The notes under the pieces are model-generated. The model saw nothing but the letters and a program-made list of their open reading frames with translations, was not told the origin of the DNA and did not search any database. Source: CAVQFB01 sp963711675 (lineage in GTDB: Bacteria > Acidobacteriota > Terriglobia > Terriglobales > Acidobacteriaceae). From it: a DNA stretch of 64,000 bases. Position 1 is the first letter of the stretch. Every line of letters begins with the position of its first letter. Positions 25,483-34,565 of this stretch are shown in pieces. The stretch lies in NCBI GenBank assembly GCA_963711675.1, contig CAVQFB010000005.1:248001-312000 (forward strand). Reading direction: 5' to 3'. Both the position numbers and the translations under genes were made by a program.

Positions 25483-27520
25483 GGTTCCTCAGCTCGAAGG
25501 TCCCAAATTACTGGTGGAATGGTCGTCGCGGTGGGAGGAGTTCACATCCGCGATCGGCCCGGCCATAGGCCGCTCCCCACGACGGCTGGCGGGCGAAGCG
25601 CGTACCGACATATTCCCCTATCACGGCATCCTGCTGGGTTGGCTCGCAGAGGTCATGGTGCTGGTGGCGCTGGCGATCCTTCCGGGGAAGCTCGCCAGCA
25701 TGCGGCCCTACGTCCCACCGCCTCTGCCGAAATATGACGTCATCTACTTCTCCGGTGATGAACTGCCCCAGACCGAGGACACGGGAGGAGCGCAAGCCGG
25801 CCGTTCCGGAACCAGTGGAGGCCGGGAAGCTCACCATCGCACCCAGACAATCCGTGTCGCCCGCGGTAGTTCCCTAAGCGAGAAGATCGTCGAAGCTCCG
25901 AAACTGAATCTGCCAAAGTCCAATAGTCCGGTCGCGAATCTTTTGGCCTTCAAGGCAATTCCTGGGCCTGCCCCAGCAGAAGGCCTGAAGTCATCGGTCC
26001 GATCCCTTGCCTTGCCGCAGACTGCAGTCGTCGCCCCAGCGCCCCAAGTTGCTAGCGATCGCCTGCGGAACGCACCTGCACTTACTTCCAGGGTCGTGGC
26101 TCCTGCGCCCAGCACAGCTCAGCTGTCGTCCGCGCGCTCAGCCACGAGCCCCAGCGTTGTATCGGTCGTGCCTCCGCCCGTGTCCGCGCCGGAACGCGAG
26201 ACCAACTTCGCGGCGAAGCTCACGCTGCCCGCGACTGCGGTGATCGCGCCACCCCCGACTCGTGTGACACGCGATCTCGGTTCGCTTGGCGGATCGCAAG
26301 TGGCCGATTTGCGAAATGACGTTGTTCCGCCCCCCGTGCAAGCGGGCACGCGCGCGCTCGACAGGTCTGCGGCCAATGGCCTTGCCGGCAGCAACCAGGT
26401 CGTGCCACCGCCCGTGCAGGCCGGTACCCGCTCCATGAACGGAAACATAGCTGGCGGGCTGGTCGGCACGAACCAGGTAGTTCCGCCGCCCGTTCAGGGT
26501 AGTGGCTCTACCTCTTTGTTCAGTAGGGTGTTGGGAAGCCTGATCGGAACTACCGACGTGGTCCCGCCGGCTCCTTCTGTTGGCGGAGGCACATCAACCA
26601 GCGGGAATGGAAGCGGGACCAAGGGCGGCGGCTACGGCGGTGCCATGGATCTCGGCTCTGTCTCCGCGCCCCCCAACGGCGGTGGCGGTGGAAGCGGCGG
26701 CGGCAAAGGACTCGTCGTCTCCCGCCAGCCCGGCACGACGGTCGGTATCCCGGGCAACGGTGGCACGGGATCGCTCGCCATGTCACCTTCGGGCGTAGAC
26801 AAGGCTGGTTTAGGCGGCTCTGGCGGCGGTGCAGGCATCGGGCACGGGAGCGGGCCAGGCAGCGGGCTCTCGGGTGAAGGCTCTGGAGCAGGACGTGAAG
26901 GAAAGGGGCCGGGTTCCGATCCAGCCGCTCGCGGTGGGATTTCTCCCTACCCAGGCACTGGAGGAGCAGGAAAGGGCACCAACGGGACACCCGCGGTGGC
27001 GGGCGTCTCGGTCGCCGGCGGGAGCACCATCAACCTGCCCAGTTTTGGCGCTAGTAGCAACGATCCGAACCTGCCAGGACGCTCTTCGACGGGCGGTGAC
27101 CGGCGCGCCCTTGATATCACTGTTGTGGGAACGTCGCGCTCCGGTGGAGCGTTCAACTACTACGGCGCCCTGAAAGGCGACAAGGTTTACACCAAGTACA
27201 TCAACACGGGCGCGGGCCCCGCTGTCATGCAGTTTGCGGATCCAACCTCGGCGAATCACAGCTATACGGAAGAACTGACCGCGCCCGAGCCGATGCGTGT
27301 CGAACTTCCGAGCGGCCTGCACAAGTCAAGGCTGGTCTTGGCCTGCATTCTTGACCGTTCTGGCCAGCTCCGGAATGTCCGGGTACTGGAAAAGGGCGGA
27401 CCGGAAATGACCAACAAGATTCTCGCCTCGCTGCCCAACTGGAAGTTCCAGCCGGCTTTGCGGGGCAGCCAGCCCATCGAAGTCAACGCTATTCTCGGAT
27501 TCAACATCGATACCCGCTGA
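25430..27520 (+). CDS. Large proline/glycine-rich TonB-like protein
   Basis: Up to 696 residues. The start is uncertain: TTG 25430 overlaps the DUF192 gene by 53 bp, and GTG 25514 is an alternative. One membrane helix (LLGWLAEVMVLVALAILPGK) lies near residue 70, followed by about 500 low-complexity residues: Ala/Pro repeats with VVPPPVQAGTR recurring every 26-27 residues (298-375), then a Gly/Ser-rich stretch (about 385-540). The last 75 residues (SRLVLACILDRSGQLRNVRV, NWKFQPALRG) form a TonB C-terminal-type domain. The layout of anchor, periplasm-spanning stalk and TonB_C domain suggests an energy transducer or an envelope-spanning tether. Its place after the tad genes may be meaningful; that is inference. 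Confidence 0.75.
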   Translation: METRLKSSLQDGPTQLTEVPQLEGPKLLVEWSSRWEEFTSAIGPAIGRSPRRLAGEARTDIFPYHGILLGWLAEVMVLVALAILPGKLASMRPYVPPPLPKYDVIYFSGDELPQTEDTGGAQAGRSGTSGGREAHHRTQTIRVARGSSLSEKIVEAPKLNLPKSNSPVANLLAFKAIPGPAPAEGLKSSVRSLALPQTAVVAPAPQVASDRLRNAPALTSRVVAPAPSTAQLSSARSATSPSVVSVVPPPVSAPERETNFAAKLTLPATAVIAPPPTRVTRDLGSLGGSQVADLRNDVVPPPVQAGTRALDRSAANGLAGSNQVVPPPVQAGTRSMNGNIAGGLVGTNQVVPPPVQGSGSTSLFSRVLGSLIGTTDVVPPAPSVGGGTSTSGNGSGTKGGGYGGAMDLGSVSAPPNGGGGGSGGGKGLVVSRQPGTTVGIPGNGGTGSLAMSPSGVDKAGLGGSGGGAGIGHGSGPGSGLSGEGSGAGREGKGPGSDPAARGGISPYPGTGGAGKGTNGTPAVAGVSVAGGSTINLPSFGASSNDPNLPGRSSTGGDRRALDITVVGTSRSGGAFNYYGALKGDKVYTKYINTGAGPAVMQFADPTSANHSYTEELTAPEPMRVELPSGLHKSRLVLACILDRSGQLRNVRVLEKGGPEMTNKILASLPNWKFQPALRGSQPIEVNAILGFNIDTR
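26321..26557 (+). repeat. 78-bp in-frame tandem repeat encoding VVPPPV units
   Basis: Three direct units beginning at 26321, 26399 and 26477 (78, 78 and 81 bp), with a partial fourth at 26558. Each starts with codons for VVPPPVQ and the first two continue AGTR. Synonymous differences between units show an older, selected protein repeat, not a fresh duplication. Confidence 0.85.
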
Positions 27521-27572
27521 TTGCGGCTATTGGGAAGCGGCACGCCTTGGCGCCAGGTAAAGTCGACGGGAC

Positions 27573-29306
27573 CTACTTTTCGGGAGCGCCCACACGATGA
27601 AACAAAATGGCCGCGCCGTCGTCATAGGACACTCTCCACTGCGGATCTTCCTTAAGAGTACCGGCCAACGACGTGCTTGATGGCAGCAGAACCCAATTAA
27701 CTCGCCAACCGTCCAAGATACTGTCCCATCCGGGGCGAACGTGAATAAGTTTCAGATAGTTTCTTAAGAAATCCTCACCGTAGAGATCGTGGCGATCATC
27801 CACCACGACTTTCACTTGCGGATACAGCCGGTAGATCAGAAATCCGCCCCAGTAGTCGAGGCTGAACACCGGTTCGTGCACTTGTTGCTGGACGAGGAAA
27901 TCTGCCGCCTGCGTGGGAAAGCGTTGCTCGTCGAACCTCGCATTCAGGATCTGGTCCGCACCCAGGCGGCCGTGATGCAGGCAGACCCACAGACTCAGCA
28001 CAATTACGACAGCCGGCCATAGGTGGCCGACCATGCCGAACTCCATTCGCCCCATCCGCTGTGAGAAATCCTCGACGCGAGCAACGAGATTCCGCAGCCG
28101 GGCGGAAGATTCCTCGGATCTCCCAAGATCAACAATGCATGCGGATAGCGTCGGTGCTGCAATCAAGACCAGCAGAATCGAGCTCACCGGAATGTTGCGC
28201 GAAGCATATAGCCCTGCATAACAGGCAAACACCACCACCAGAAGAGAACTCAGGCGAGTGCGATTTCGTCCCACCGCCAGAGTGAATAAAGTAATCAGAA
28301 TCAATGCGGCGAAGCATTTCTGCGCCAAACCGTGAAAGTTTGGCGACTGAAATTCGTCAATGTGGTCCATCAGAAAGCGGTTTGAGAGGTAGTTGTAGAT
28401 GTGGATGTGGAGGCGATAGCCGTAGGGATTCAGAAGAGTCGCGAATGCACACAGACTGCCCACGAGACTTAGGGCGCGAAGCCGCTTGTCCGCTGCCGCA
28501 CACTCGTCCAGCGTGTCGCTCCCGAATCTCTCCATCAGCGCCGCTCCCAGGTAAAGCCCAAGCAGAACGAAACCCAGGAGGAACGCCCCATGCACGTTGA
28601 CCCAAACCAGCATGAGGAGCGGTAGCCAAAGAAGTCTCTTATCCCTGCCGCCGGGAACCGCCTCCGCTTCTGTCAGTTCAAGAATCCGGAACCAGACCGC
28701 CGCCAACAACCAACTCAACACATGCGGACGGGCAAGGAAATGTATGGTGGATGCCGAGGCCGCAACGAGCAGCAACAGCACCGAGATTGGCAGATTGGCG
28801 GCTTTTGCCAGCATCCACCGGAACACCAAGGCAAAAGTGAATGCAATAATCAACGAACTGAAGAAGACAACCCCATTCAGCCCCGCTACGTTGTAGATCG
28901 CTCCAATCACAAGGTCATAGAGCCACTCCCACGAGTACCACGGCTTTCCGCTCATGGTGGACGAGAAGGAATCCACGCGCGGCAACATGTGGGTGCTCAG
29001 TATTTGTTGGCCATTGCGAACATGCCAGCCAATATCGGCGTCGCTCAACAGCCGGCTGGACAGAATTCCATAGGTAAGGGCAACCAGGAGTAGCACGAAG
29101 ATCAGGTCACTGACCGAAGGGAGTAGGGCCCGAACCCAGGTTGGCGACTTAGAGGATTTCCCCACGATGCTCGTGCGCTGCACCTGTGCCGTTCTTTTCG
29201 GATATTCGAGAACGACTGGCGAAGGCTTTGAATCCAAGGATGACTCCTGCCTCTGACGGGGCCATGTTATCTGAAGTGGGGCAAAAAAGGCATTCTTCGT
29301 CTCCAA
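27573..29306 (-). CDS. Polytopic GT-C-like membrane protein
   Basis: 577 residues with about 11-12 hydrophobic helices after a 60-residue cytosolic N terminus. The first extracytoplasmic loop has LLSDADIGWHVRNGQQILST, then DSFSSTMSGKPWYSWEWLYD. This acidic D-A-D-I-G-W-H motif and W-E-W segment occur in GT-C-type membrane proteins of unknown acceptor. A soluble C-terminal region (VFSLDYWGGFLIYRLYPQVK, VVDDRHDLYG) follows the last helix. It is probably a lipid-linked sugar transferase or a relative; no experimental family name can be given. It converges with the TonB-like gene. Confidence 0.65.
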   Translation of the reverse strand: METKNAFFAPLQITWPRQRQESSLDSKPSPVVLEYPKRTAQVQRTSIVGKSSKSPTWVRALLPSVSDLIFVLLLVALTYGILSSRLLSDADIGWHVRNGQQILSTHMLPRVDSFSSTMSGKPWYSWEWLYDLVIGAIYNVAGLNGVVFFSSLIIAFTFALVFRWMLAKAANLPISVLLLLVAASASTIHFLARPHVLSWLLAAVWFRILELTEAEAVPGGRDKRLLWLPLLMLVWVNVHGAFLLGFVLLGLYLGAALMERFGSDTLDECAAADKRLRALSLVGSLCAFATLLNPYGYRLHIHIYNYLSNRFLMDHIDEFQSPNFHGLAQKCFAALILITLFTLAVGRNRTRLSSLLVVVFACYAGLYASRNIPVSSILLVLIAAPTLSACIVDLGRSEESSARLRNLVARVEDFSQRMGRMEFGMVGHLWPAVVIVLSLWVCLHHGRLGADQILNARFDEQRFPTQAADFLVQQQVHEPVFSLDYWGGFLIYRLYPQVKVVVDDRHDLYGEDFLRNYLKLIHVRPGWDSILDGWRVNWVLLPSSTSLAGTLKEDPQWRVSYDDGAAILFHRVGAPEK

Positions 29307-29370
29307 AAAGTCGCCTTATGCGGTCGGACCATTAGAGCCGGGTTAGTTTCGGAGCCGGGTCGTCCGTTAA

Positions 29371-30117
29371 TTAGGGATGCCAGTACCCTATTCCCACGCG
29401 CATGTGGTGCAGCAATTGGTCTGGGATGCATTCCGCGAGCGTGATTCCCAGCGCCGCGTGAACAACCCCAAGGGGAATCAGGTTGCGATAGCGGCGAAAC
29501 GCCTCACAGAAGAACAAGGCGCCCAGAAGAGTGCCGACGGTCAATACCGGGTTCGGCCAGTGCGTGCTCGCGAACAGGAGGCTGGACAGAAGGACTGCTC
29601 TCTTTCCCCCCAACAACGTTTCTAGTCTCACAAAGAAAAACGCCTGCAAGATGAACTGCTGGACGAGCGCCCAAACTGCATACTCTACGATGGAGTGCAG
29701 TTGCGGCCATGAAGCGTTGGCAGGTACGGGCAGGCCAAGAGCGAGCGTTCCCCCTACGATTACTACCACCAGCCCGAGGCCCACGAGCAGCATCGCTGCA
29801 GTTCCAGTTCGCTTGGGAGCTAGTCCAAGTTCTGTTGTTGAATAGCCGGCTCGAAACGTGAAATACAAGATCGCCAGTACTGACAGGATCAGAAACAATC
29901 CGTTATAAAAGGCCGCCTTTGACCACAGGGTTGCTTCAATCAGGCCGAATCCGATTGCGACTTCGGCCACAATCGAAACCGCATGCCCTCGCTGCGCAAA
30001 ACCTGCTCTGATACTCCTCCCTGTTTCCGGGAGCAAAACCGACGCTTCGGCCGGACAATCTTGAGGGAAACTTTTGGAGCCAACAGCCATTCTCCGAATC
30101 TTATAGGCGTACGACAT
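29371..30117 (-). CDS. CPBP-family intramembrane protease homologue lacking the catalytic glutamates
   Basis: About 248 residues from ATG 30117 (another at 30090; the frame extends to 30201 inside ndh). It has six or so helices and the CPBP (Abi/Rce1) layout: motif 1 ALVQQFILQAFFFVRLE, motif 2 SSLLFASTHWPNP, motif 3 GVVHAALGIT. Active CPBP proteases carry Glu-Glu-x3-Arg in motif 1, where the Glu activates water. Here that position reads Gln-Gln-x3-Gln (codons near 29660), while both later histidines remain. The protein is therefore probably a non-catalytic or altered-chemistry paralogue. The start codon interlocks with that of ndh on the other strand, sharing CATG. Confidence 0.75.
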   Translation of the reverse strand: MSYAYKIRRMAVGSKSFPQDCPAEASVLLPETGRSIRAGFAQRGHAVSIVAEVAIGFGLIEATLWSKAAFYNGLFLILSVLAILYFTFRAGYSTTELGLAPKRTGTAAMLLVGLGLVVVIVGGTLALGLPVPANASWPQLHSIVEYAVWALVQQFILQAFFFVRLETLLGGKRAVLLSSLLFASTHWPNPVLTVGTLLGALFFCEAFRRYRNLIPLGVVHAALGITLAECIPDQLLHHMRVGIGYWHP

Positions 30118-31453
30118 GAACAGCAACAGTACACCACGTGTCGTGATTGTCGGCGCTGGCTTTGGCGGTCTCACGGCGGCGCGGGCGCTTGCAAAATACA
30201 CAGTTCAACTCACAGTCATCGACCGTAAGAATCATCACACCTTCCAACCGCTGCTTTATCAGGTTGCTACGGCCGGACTCTCACCCGGTGAGATCGCGGC
30301 TCCCATCCGCTGGATCCTGAGCGGGCACCCCAATGTCGAAGTTCTGATGGAGGAAGTTACTGGCCTGGATCTCGACCGGCGGGTCGTTCAGATTTCCTCC
30401 AAAGAAATTCCGTACGACTATCTAATCGTAGCCGCCGGCGCCAGCCATGCCTACTTCGGCCACGATGAATGGGAACCGCTCGCCCCCGGACTGAAGACGA
30501 TCGAAGACGCATTGGAGATCCGCCGCCGCGTGTTGCTGGCCTTCGAACTGGCAGAACGGCAAGCGCTAGAGACCGGGCGCCAGACAGACCTGAATTTTGT
30601 CGTGGTCGGCGCTGGACCAACGGGTGTCGAACTGGCCGGCACTCTGGCCGAAATATCGCGCCACGTGCTGGCTCACGAGTTTCGCAAGATCGATCCCTCC
30701 AGTACTCATATCGTTCTGCTGGAGGGCGGGCCGCGAGTTCTGCCCGCCTATTCCGAAGATCTATCACGGAGCGCAGAAGAGCAATTGCGAAAGCTGGGTG
30801 TGGACGTCCGCACCTCAACTATGGTGACAGGCGTGGAGTCTGGAGCGATTCGGGTTAGAGAAACGCGACTTCCCGCAGCCGTTATCCTCTGGGCAGCCGG
30901 CGTGGCCGCCTCCCCTCTGGGCAAGGAGCTACGAGCGCCTGTTGACCGCGCAGGACGCGTCCTGGTTCAGCCAGACCTCACTGTCCCCGGCCATCCCGAA
31001 GTCTTTGTAATCGGCGATCTAGCCGCTCTGAAAGATGCCGACGGCAAGATGCTTCCCGGAGTCGCTCCCGTAGCCATTCAAGAGGGCAAGTATGTCGCGC
31101 GAACAATTTCCCGCGAACTTCAGGGCAAGCCACGAAAGAATTTCCGCTATCTCGACAAGGGCAGCCTCGCCACGATTGGTCGCGCAGCGGCAGTGGCGCA
31201 GTTTGGAAAGATCCACATTTCCGGCTTCCTTGCCTGGCTCGCTTGGCTGTTCATTCACATCTTTTTCCTCATCGGGTTTAGGAACCGGATCATCGTGCTG
31301 ATCCAGTGGGCATGGTCGTACCTGACTTACGAACGCGGAGCACGGTTGATCACAGGTAGCACCGACTTGCCGGGTTGGACCGCTTCACATCAGGCGGGTT
31401 CCGCTCCGCCGGCGAATCTCGAAGAGGAAAGTCCTGGAGACGTGGCTGTCTGA
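30116..31453 (+). CDS. ndh: Type II NADH dehydrogenase (NDH-2)
   Basis: 445 residues, a non-proton-pumping flavoprotein that passes electrons from NADH to quinone at the membrane. The FAD site is VVIVGAGFGGLTAARAL at the N terminus, followed by HHTFQPLLYQVATAGLSPGE, the quinone-site signature of NDH-2. The NADH site is VVVGAGPTGVELAGTLAEI at about residue 165. The C terminus has a hydrophobic anchor (LAWLAWLFIHIFFLIGFRNR). The ATG at 30116 overlaps the divergent start of the CPBP gene. With menC in the same window, menaquinone is the likely acceptor. Confidence 0.95.
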   Translation: MNSNSTPRVVIVGAGFGGLTAARALAKYTVQLTVIDRKNHHTFQPLLYQVATAGLSPGEIAAPIRWILSGHPNVEVLMEEVTGLDLDRRVVQISSKEIPYDYLIVAAGASHAYFGHDEWEPLAPGLKTIEDALEIRRRVLLAFELAERQALETGRQTDLNFVVVGAGPTGVELAGTLAEISRHVLAHEFRKIDPSSTHIVLLEGGPRVLPAYSEDLSRSAEEQLRKLGVDVRTSTMVTGVESGAIRVRETRLPAAVILWAAGVAASPLGKELRAPVDRAGRVLVQPDLTVPGHPEVFVIGDLAALKDADGKMLPGVAPVAIQEGKYVARTISRELQGKPRKNFRYLDKGSLATIGRAAAVAQFGKIHISGFLAWLAWLFIHIFFLIGFRNRIIVLIQWAWSYLTYERGARLITGSTDLPGWTASHQAGSAPPANLEEESPGDVAV

Positions 31454-31507
31454 CCCCGATACCTCGGAGCGAGGGGGTCTCACCGGAATCGCTATAATCT
31501 AACTGTC

Positions 31508-33124
31508 TTGAAACGAATCTGGCTCACTTTGCTCTTCCTGGGTCTGACGACCTGCGTTCCTCCTGCCGGGATTGCCCAAAACCTCCCCAATACAGGCCAG
31601 ACGCTGGTAGTTTTCCCGTTCGAAAATGCTTCTCATGTTCCGGGTCTGGCGTGGATCAGCGAGTCGTTTCCCGAGTTGCTCGGCGAACGATTGGCCTCGC
31701 CAACCCTCTATTTCGTGGGACGCGACCAGCGACTCCAAGCCTATGACCGAGGCAGCATTCCGGCGAACCTGCATCCTTCACGCGCCACACTGTACCGGCT
31801 CGCTGAACAACTCGACGTGGATTACGTCGTACTGGGCCAGTTCACTTATGACGGCCGCACCTTCACCGCTACTGCCCAACTGCTGGACATGCGCCGTCTG
31901 AAATTGCAGCCCGCAGTCACCGCCAATGGCCCCTTGACTGACCTGATCAACATTCAGACCGGTCTCGCCTGGGAACTGCTGCGGCAATTGCGGACGGATC
32001 TCTCCATCAGTCGCGATGCCTATCTTGCAGCGTTTCCCCCGGTGCGGCTGGATGCTTTCGAGAACTACGTTCGGGGAATCATGGCCGCGACCCCAACGGA
32101 AAAGATTCAGCATTTCAAGGAGGCGGTGCGTCTGAATCCCGCCTACAACGAGGCCTGGTTTCAACTCGGCAGAACGTACTATAGCGACCGGCAATACGAC
32201 GCCACCGTCGCGGCGCTGGACCACATCCCGCAATCGGTGCCCATCGCGCGGGAAGCCAGCTTCTACATCGGGCTGGCGTCCTATTACGTGGGCGACTTCT
32301 CGAAAGCGGAATCGGCATTCGGCTTTGTGGCTACCCGCCTCCCACTCCCAGAAGTCGACAACAACCTTGGTGTCGCAACTGCGCGACGGGGCAAGAAAGA
32401 AGCTGCGCAGTTTTTCCAACGCGCGGTGGAGGCCGACCCCAATGACGCCGATTACCACTTCAACCTCGGCGTTGCCCTACACCGTAACGGCGATTTGACC
32501 GGCGCCTTGCGTCAGTTACGCGAGGCATTGGCGCTGCGTCCCGCAGATTCAGAAGCCCAGTCCTTTCTCGGGCGGCTCGAAGCCGAGGCATCGACAAAGA
32601 CTCAGGCGTCATCGGAAGCAGCGCCTGTCAAAACTCCCCTGGAGCGCATCAAGTCCAACTACGACGAAAATTCTTTCCGACAGATTGCCCTGTCGCTTCA
32701 AGCCACGGCGGAACAACGCTGGGCGAAAGCCGATCCCCGCAAGCATGCGCAATACCACGTTGGCCGCGGCACGGAACTCCTGGGACAGGGCTTTGTCGCG
32801 GATGCGGAACGAGAATTTCGCGAGGCAGTCTCGCTCGACCCCGAAAACGCGCAGGCACATCTCGGCCTGGCCCAGGTGCTGGAAAACAATGGAGATTCCA
32901 TCTCCGCTCGGTCCGAAGCAGAAACCGCCTTCGGCCTCAAGCAGACTGCCGAACCGTTATTAGTGCTGGTGCGCCTGGATTTGAGAGAGAATAGAGCTGA
33001 GGCGGCCTCGGAAAGCGTCGATCGGGCCCTGAAGCTGGAACCTGCCAACCCTTCGGCCCAGGCGCTCAAACGTGCCGTTGCAGCCAAGCTCGCGGAGAAA
33101 GCGCAGCCGCTGCCCAATCCATGA
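31508..33124 (+). CDS. Secreted TPR-repeat protein
   Basis: 538 residues from a TTG codon at 31508; the reading KRIWLTLLFLGLTTCVPPAG is a signal peptide, and no ATG or GTG fits better. After it, TLVVFPFENASHVPGLAWIS and VDYVVLGQFTYDGRTFTATA resemble the TolB/FlgO-like N-terminal beta domain found in TPR proteins. From about residue 200 there are tandem TPRs (LNPAYNEAWFQLGRTYYSDR, EADPNDADYHFNLGVALHRN), and a second array lies near the C terminus. It is probably a periplasmic scaffold. A perfect TATAAT lies at 31493-31498, only 9 bases before the TTG. The stop overlaps the nfeD start (ATGA). Confidence 0.85.
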   Translation: MKRIWLTLLFLGLTTCVPPAGIAQNLPNTGQTLVVFPFENASHVPGLAWISESFPELLGERLASPTLYFVGRDQRLQAYDRGSIPANLHPSRATLYRLAEQLDVDYVVLGQFTYDGRTFTATAQLLDMRRLKLQPAVTANGPLTDLINIQTGLAWELLRQLRTDLSISRDAYLAAFPPVRLDAFENYVRGIMAATPTEKIQHFKEAVRLNPAYNEAWFQLGRTYYSDRQYDATVAALDHIPQSVPIAREASFYIGLASYYVGDFSKAESAFGFVATRLPLPEVDNNLGVATARRGKKEAAQFFQRAVEADPNDADYHFNLGVALHRNGDLTGALRQLREALALRPADSEAQSFLGRLEAEASTKTQASSEAAPVKTPLERIKSNYDENSFRQIALSLQATAEQRWAKADPRKHAQYHVGRGTELLGQGFVADAEREFREAVSLDPENAQAHLGLAQVLENNGDSISARSEAETAFGLKQTAEPLLVLVRLDLRENRAEAASESVDRALKLEPANPSAQALKRAVAAKLAEKAQPLPNP

Positions 33125-34452
33125 AATCGCTCTCCGCTCGTCTGCTCCTGCGTGTTCTAGGCTCAGCGCTGGTGTTGCTTCTGCTTGTAGCCCCCGTTCG
33201 GGCAGAAATCCTGAAGATCGTCATCAACGACACGATCCACCCCATCACTGACGAGTACATCGGCCGTGCTTTGGCTACTGCCGAGCAAAACAAAGCTCAG
33301 GCTGTCCTCATAGAACTGAATACCCCCGGCGGTCTGCTCGAGTCCACCCGCAACATCATCGAGAAAATTCTGGCCTCACCCGTACCTGTGATCATCTACG
33401 TGACTCCCAGCGGCAGCCGGGCTGCCTCGGCCGGGTTCTTTATTCTCGAGGCCGCCGACATCGCTGCCATGGCTCCCGGGACCAACACCGGCGCGGCCCA
33501 TCCCGTCACCATAGGCGGCGGCAAGATTGATGACGTGATGAAGCAGAAGATGGAAAACGACTCCGCGGCCCTTATGCGCTCAGTCGTCTCCAAGCGCGGC
33601 CGCAACATCGAGGTCGCGGAAAGTACCGTCCGTGAGTCCAAGTCCTTTACCGATCAGGAAGCCCTGTCACAGAAACTCATCGACTACGTTGCACCCACCG
33701 AAGAAGACTTGTTCAAGCAGATCTCCGGCAAACCCATCAAGCGATTCAACGGCCAAACGGTCACGTTGGACCTGGTGAAGCAGCCTATTCGCCCCTTCGA
33801 CATGACTCTCAAGCAGCGGATCCTCGCTTACATCATGGATCCTAATGTGGCTTTCATTCTTCTGGCGATCGGTGCCCTGGCTCTCTACGCTGAGTTCAAC
33901 CATCCGGGGGCAGTCGTCCCCGGAACCGTCGGAGTCGTATTCATTCTGCTGGCGGCGTTCGCCCTTAATCTTCTGCCCACACGCTTTGCCGCCCTCGCGC
34001 TGATCCTTGGCGCCTTTGTTCTGTTTGCTCTGGAAGCCAAGTTCGCCAGCCACGGTGTGCTGACCGTCGGTGGAATTGTTCTGCTCTGCATAGGAGCTCT
34101 GCTGCTCGTGGATGCGCCCATTCCCGAAATGCGCGTGCACCTCTTGACCGCGTTGGCCGTTGCTATTCCCTTCGGACTGATCACCGCGTTTCTCATGAGT
34201 GTCGCCGTAAGGGCACGCCGCAACAAAGTTGTCACTGGCGTTCAGGGACTGGTGGGTGAAGTGGGTACGGCTCAAACGACATTGGCTCCGCAAGGAAAGG
34301 TCTTCGTTCACGGCGAGCTCTGGGATGCAACGTCAGCGGTGCCCATCGCCGCCGGTGAACAAGTGATCATCCGCAACGTCGACGGACTGCAACTCAAGGT
34401 CGACCGTTTGGCGGCCGCGCATCCGCTCGAAACTTCGACTGTGGTTTCATAA
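33121..34452 (+). CDS. nfeD: NfeD-family membrane serine protease, long form
   Basis: 443 residues. The signal peptide is followed by a ClpP-like protease domain with VLIELNTPGGLLESTRNI and SGSRAASAGFFIL; Ser103 in AASAG is the predicted nucleophile. Next come a cluster of four to five helices (FILLAIGALALYAEFNHPGA) and a C-terminal OB-fold NfeD domain (VTGVQGLVGEVGTAQTTL). Long NfeD proteins cleave or chaperone stomatin partners, and the slipin gene lies 113 bp downstream, the classic pairing. Translational coupling (ATGA) links it to the TPR protein upstream. Confidence 0.93.
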   Translation: MKSLSARLLLRVLGSALVLLLLVAPVRAEILKIVINDTIHPITDEYIGRALATAEQNKAQAVLIELNTPGGLLESTRNIIEKILASPVPVIIYVTPSGSRAASAGFFILEAADIAAMAPGTNTGAAHPVTIGGGKIDDVMKQKMENDSAALMRSVVSKRGRNIEVAESTVRESKSFTDQEALSQKLIDYVAPTEEDLFKQISGKPIKRFNGQTVTLDLVKQPIRPFDMTLKQRILAYIMDPNVAFILLAIGALALYAEFNHPGAVVPGTVGVVFILLAAFALNLLPTRFAALALILGAFVLFALEAKFASHGVLTVGGIVLLCIGALLLVDAPIPEMRVHLLTALAVAIPFGLITAFLMSVAVRARRNKVVTGVQGLVGEVGTAQTTLAPQGKVFVHGELWDATSAVPIAAGEQVIIRNVDGLQLKVDRLAAAHPLETSTVVS

Positions 34453-34565
34453 CGGGCTGGCATCTTCCGAGACACCTCTTAAGTGCCCGGAAAACCGCAT
34501 TTTCTGCGGGTATTGATATAGAATCCGCCTTAGTAACGTTCCTCAAGAACTAACGGAGGCACCCA

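Noticed and set aside
31454..31485. GACCCC..GGGGGTC inverted repeat after ndh
   Set aside because: Stem is bulged and there is no T-tract, so an intrinsic terminator is not supported.
34486..34508. CCGCA..TGCGG hairpin with adjacent A/T tract between nfeD and slipin
   Set aside because: Its T-tract is on the minus strand while both flanking genes are on the plus strand; the stem is only 5 bp. Not supported as a terminator.
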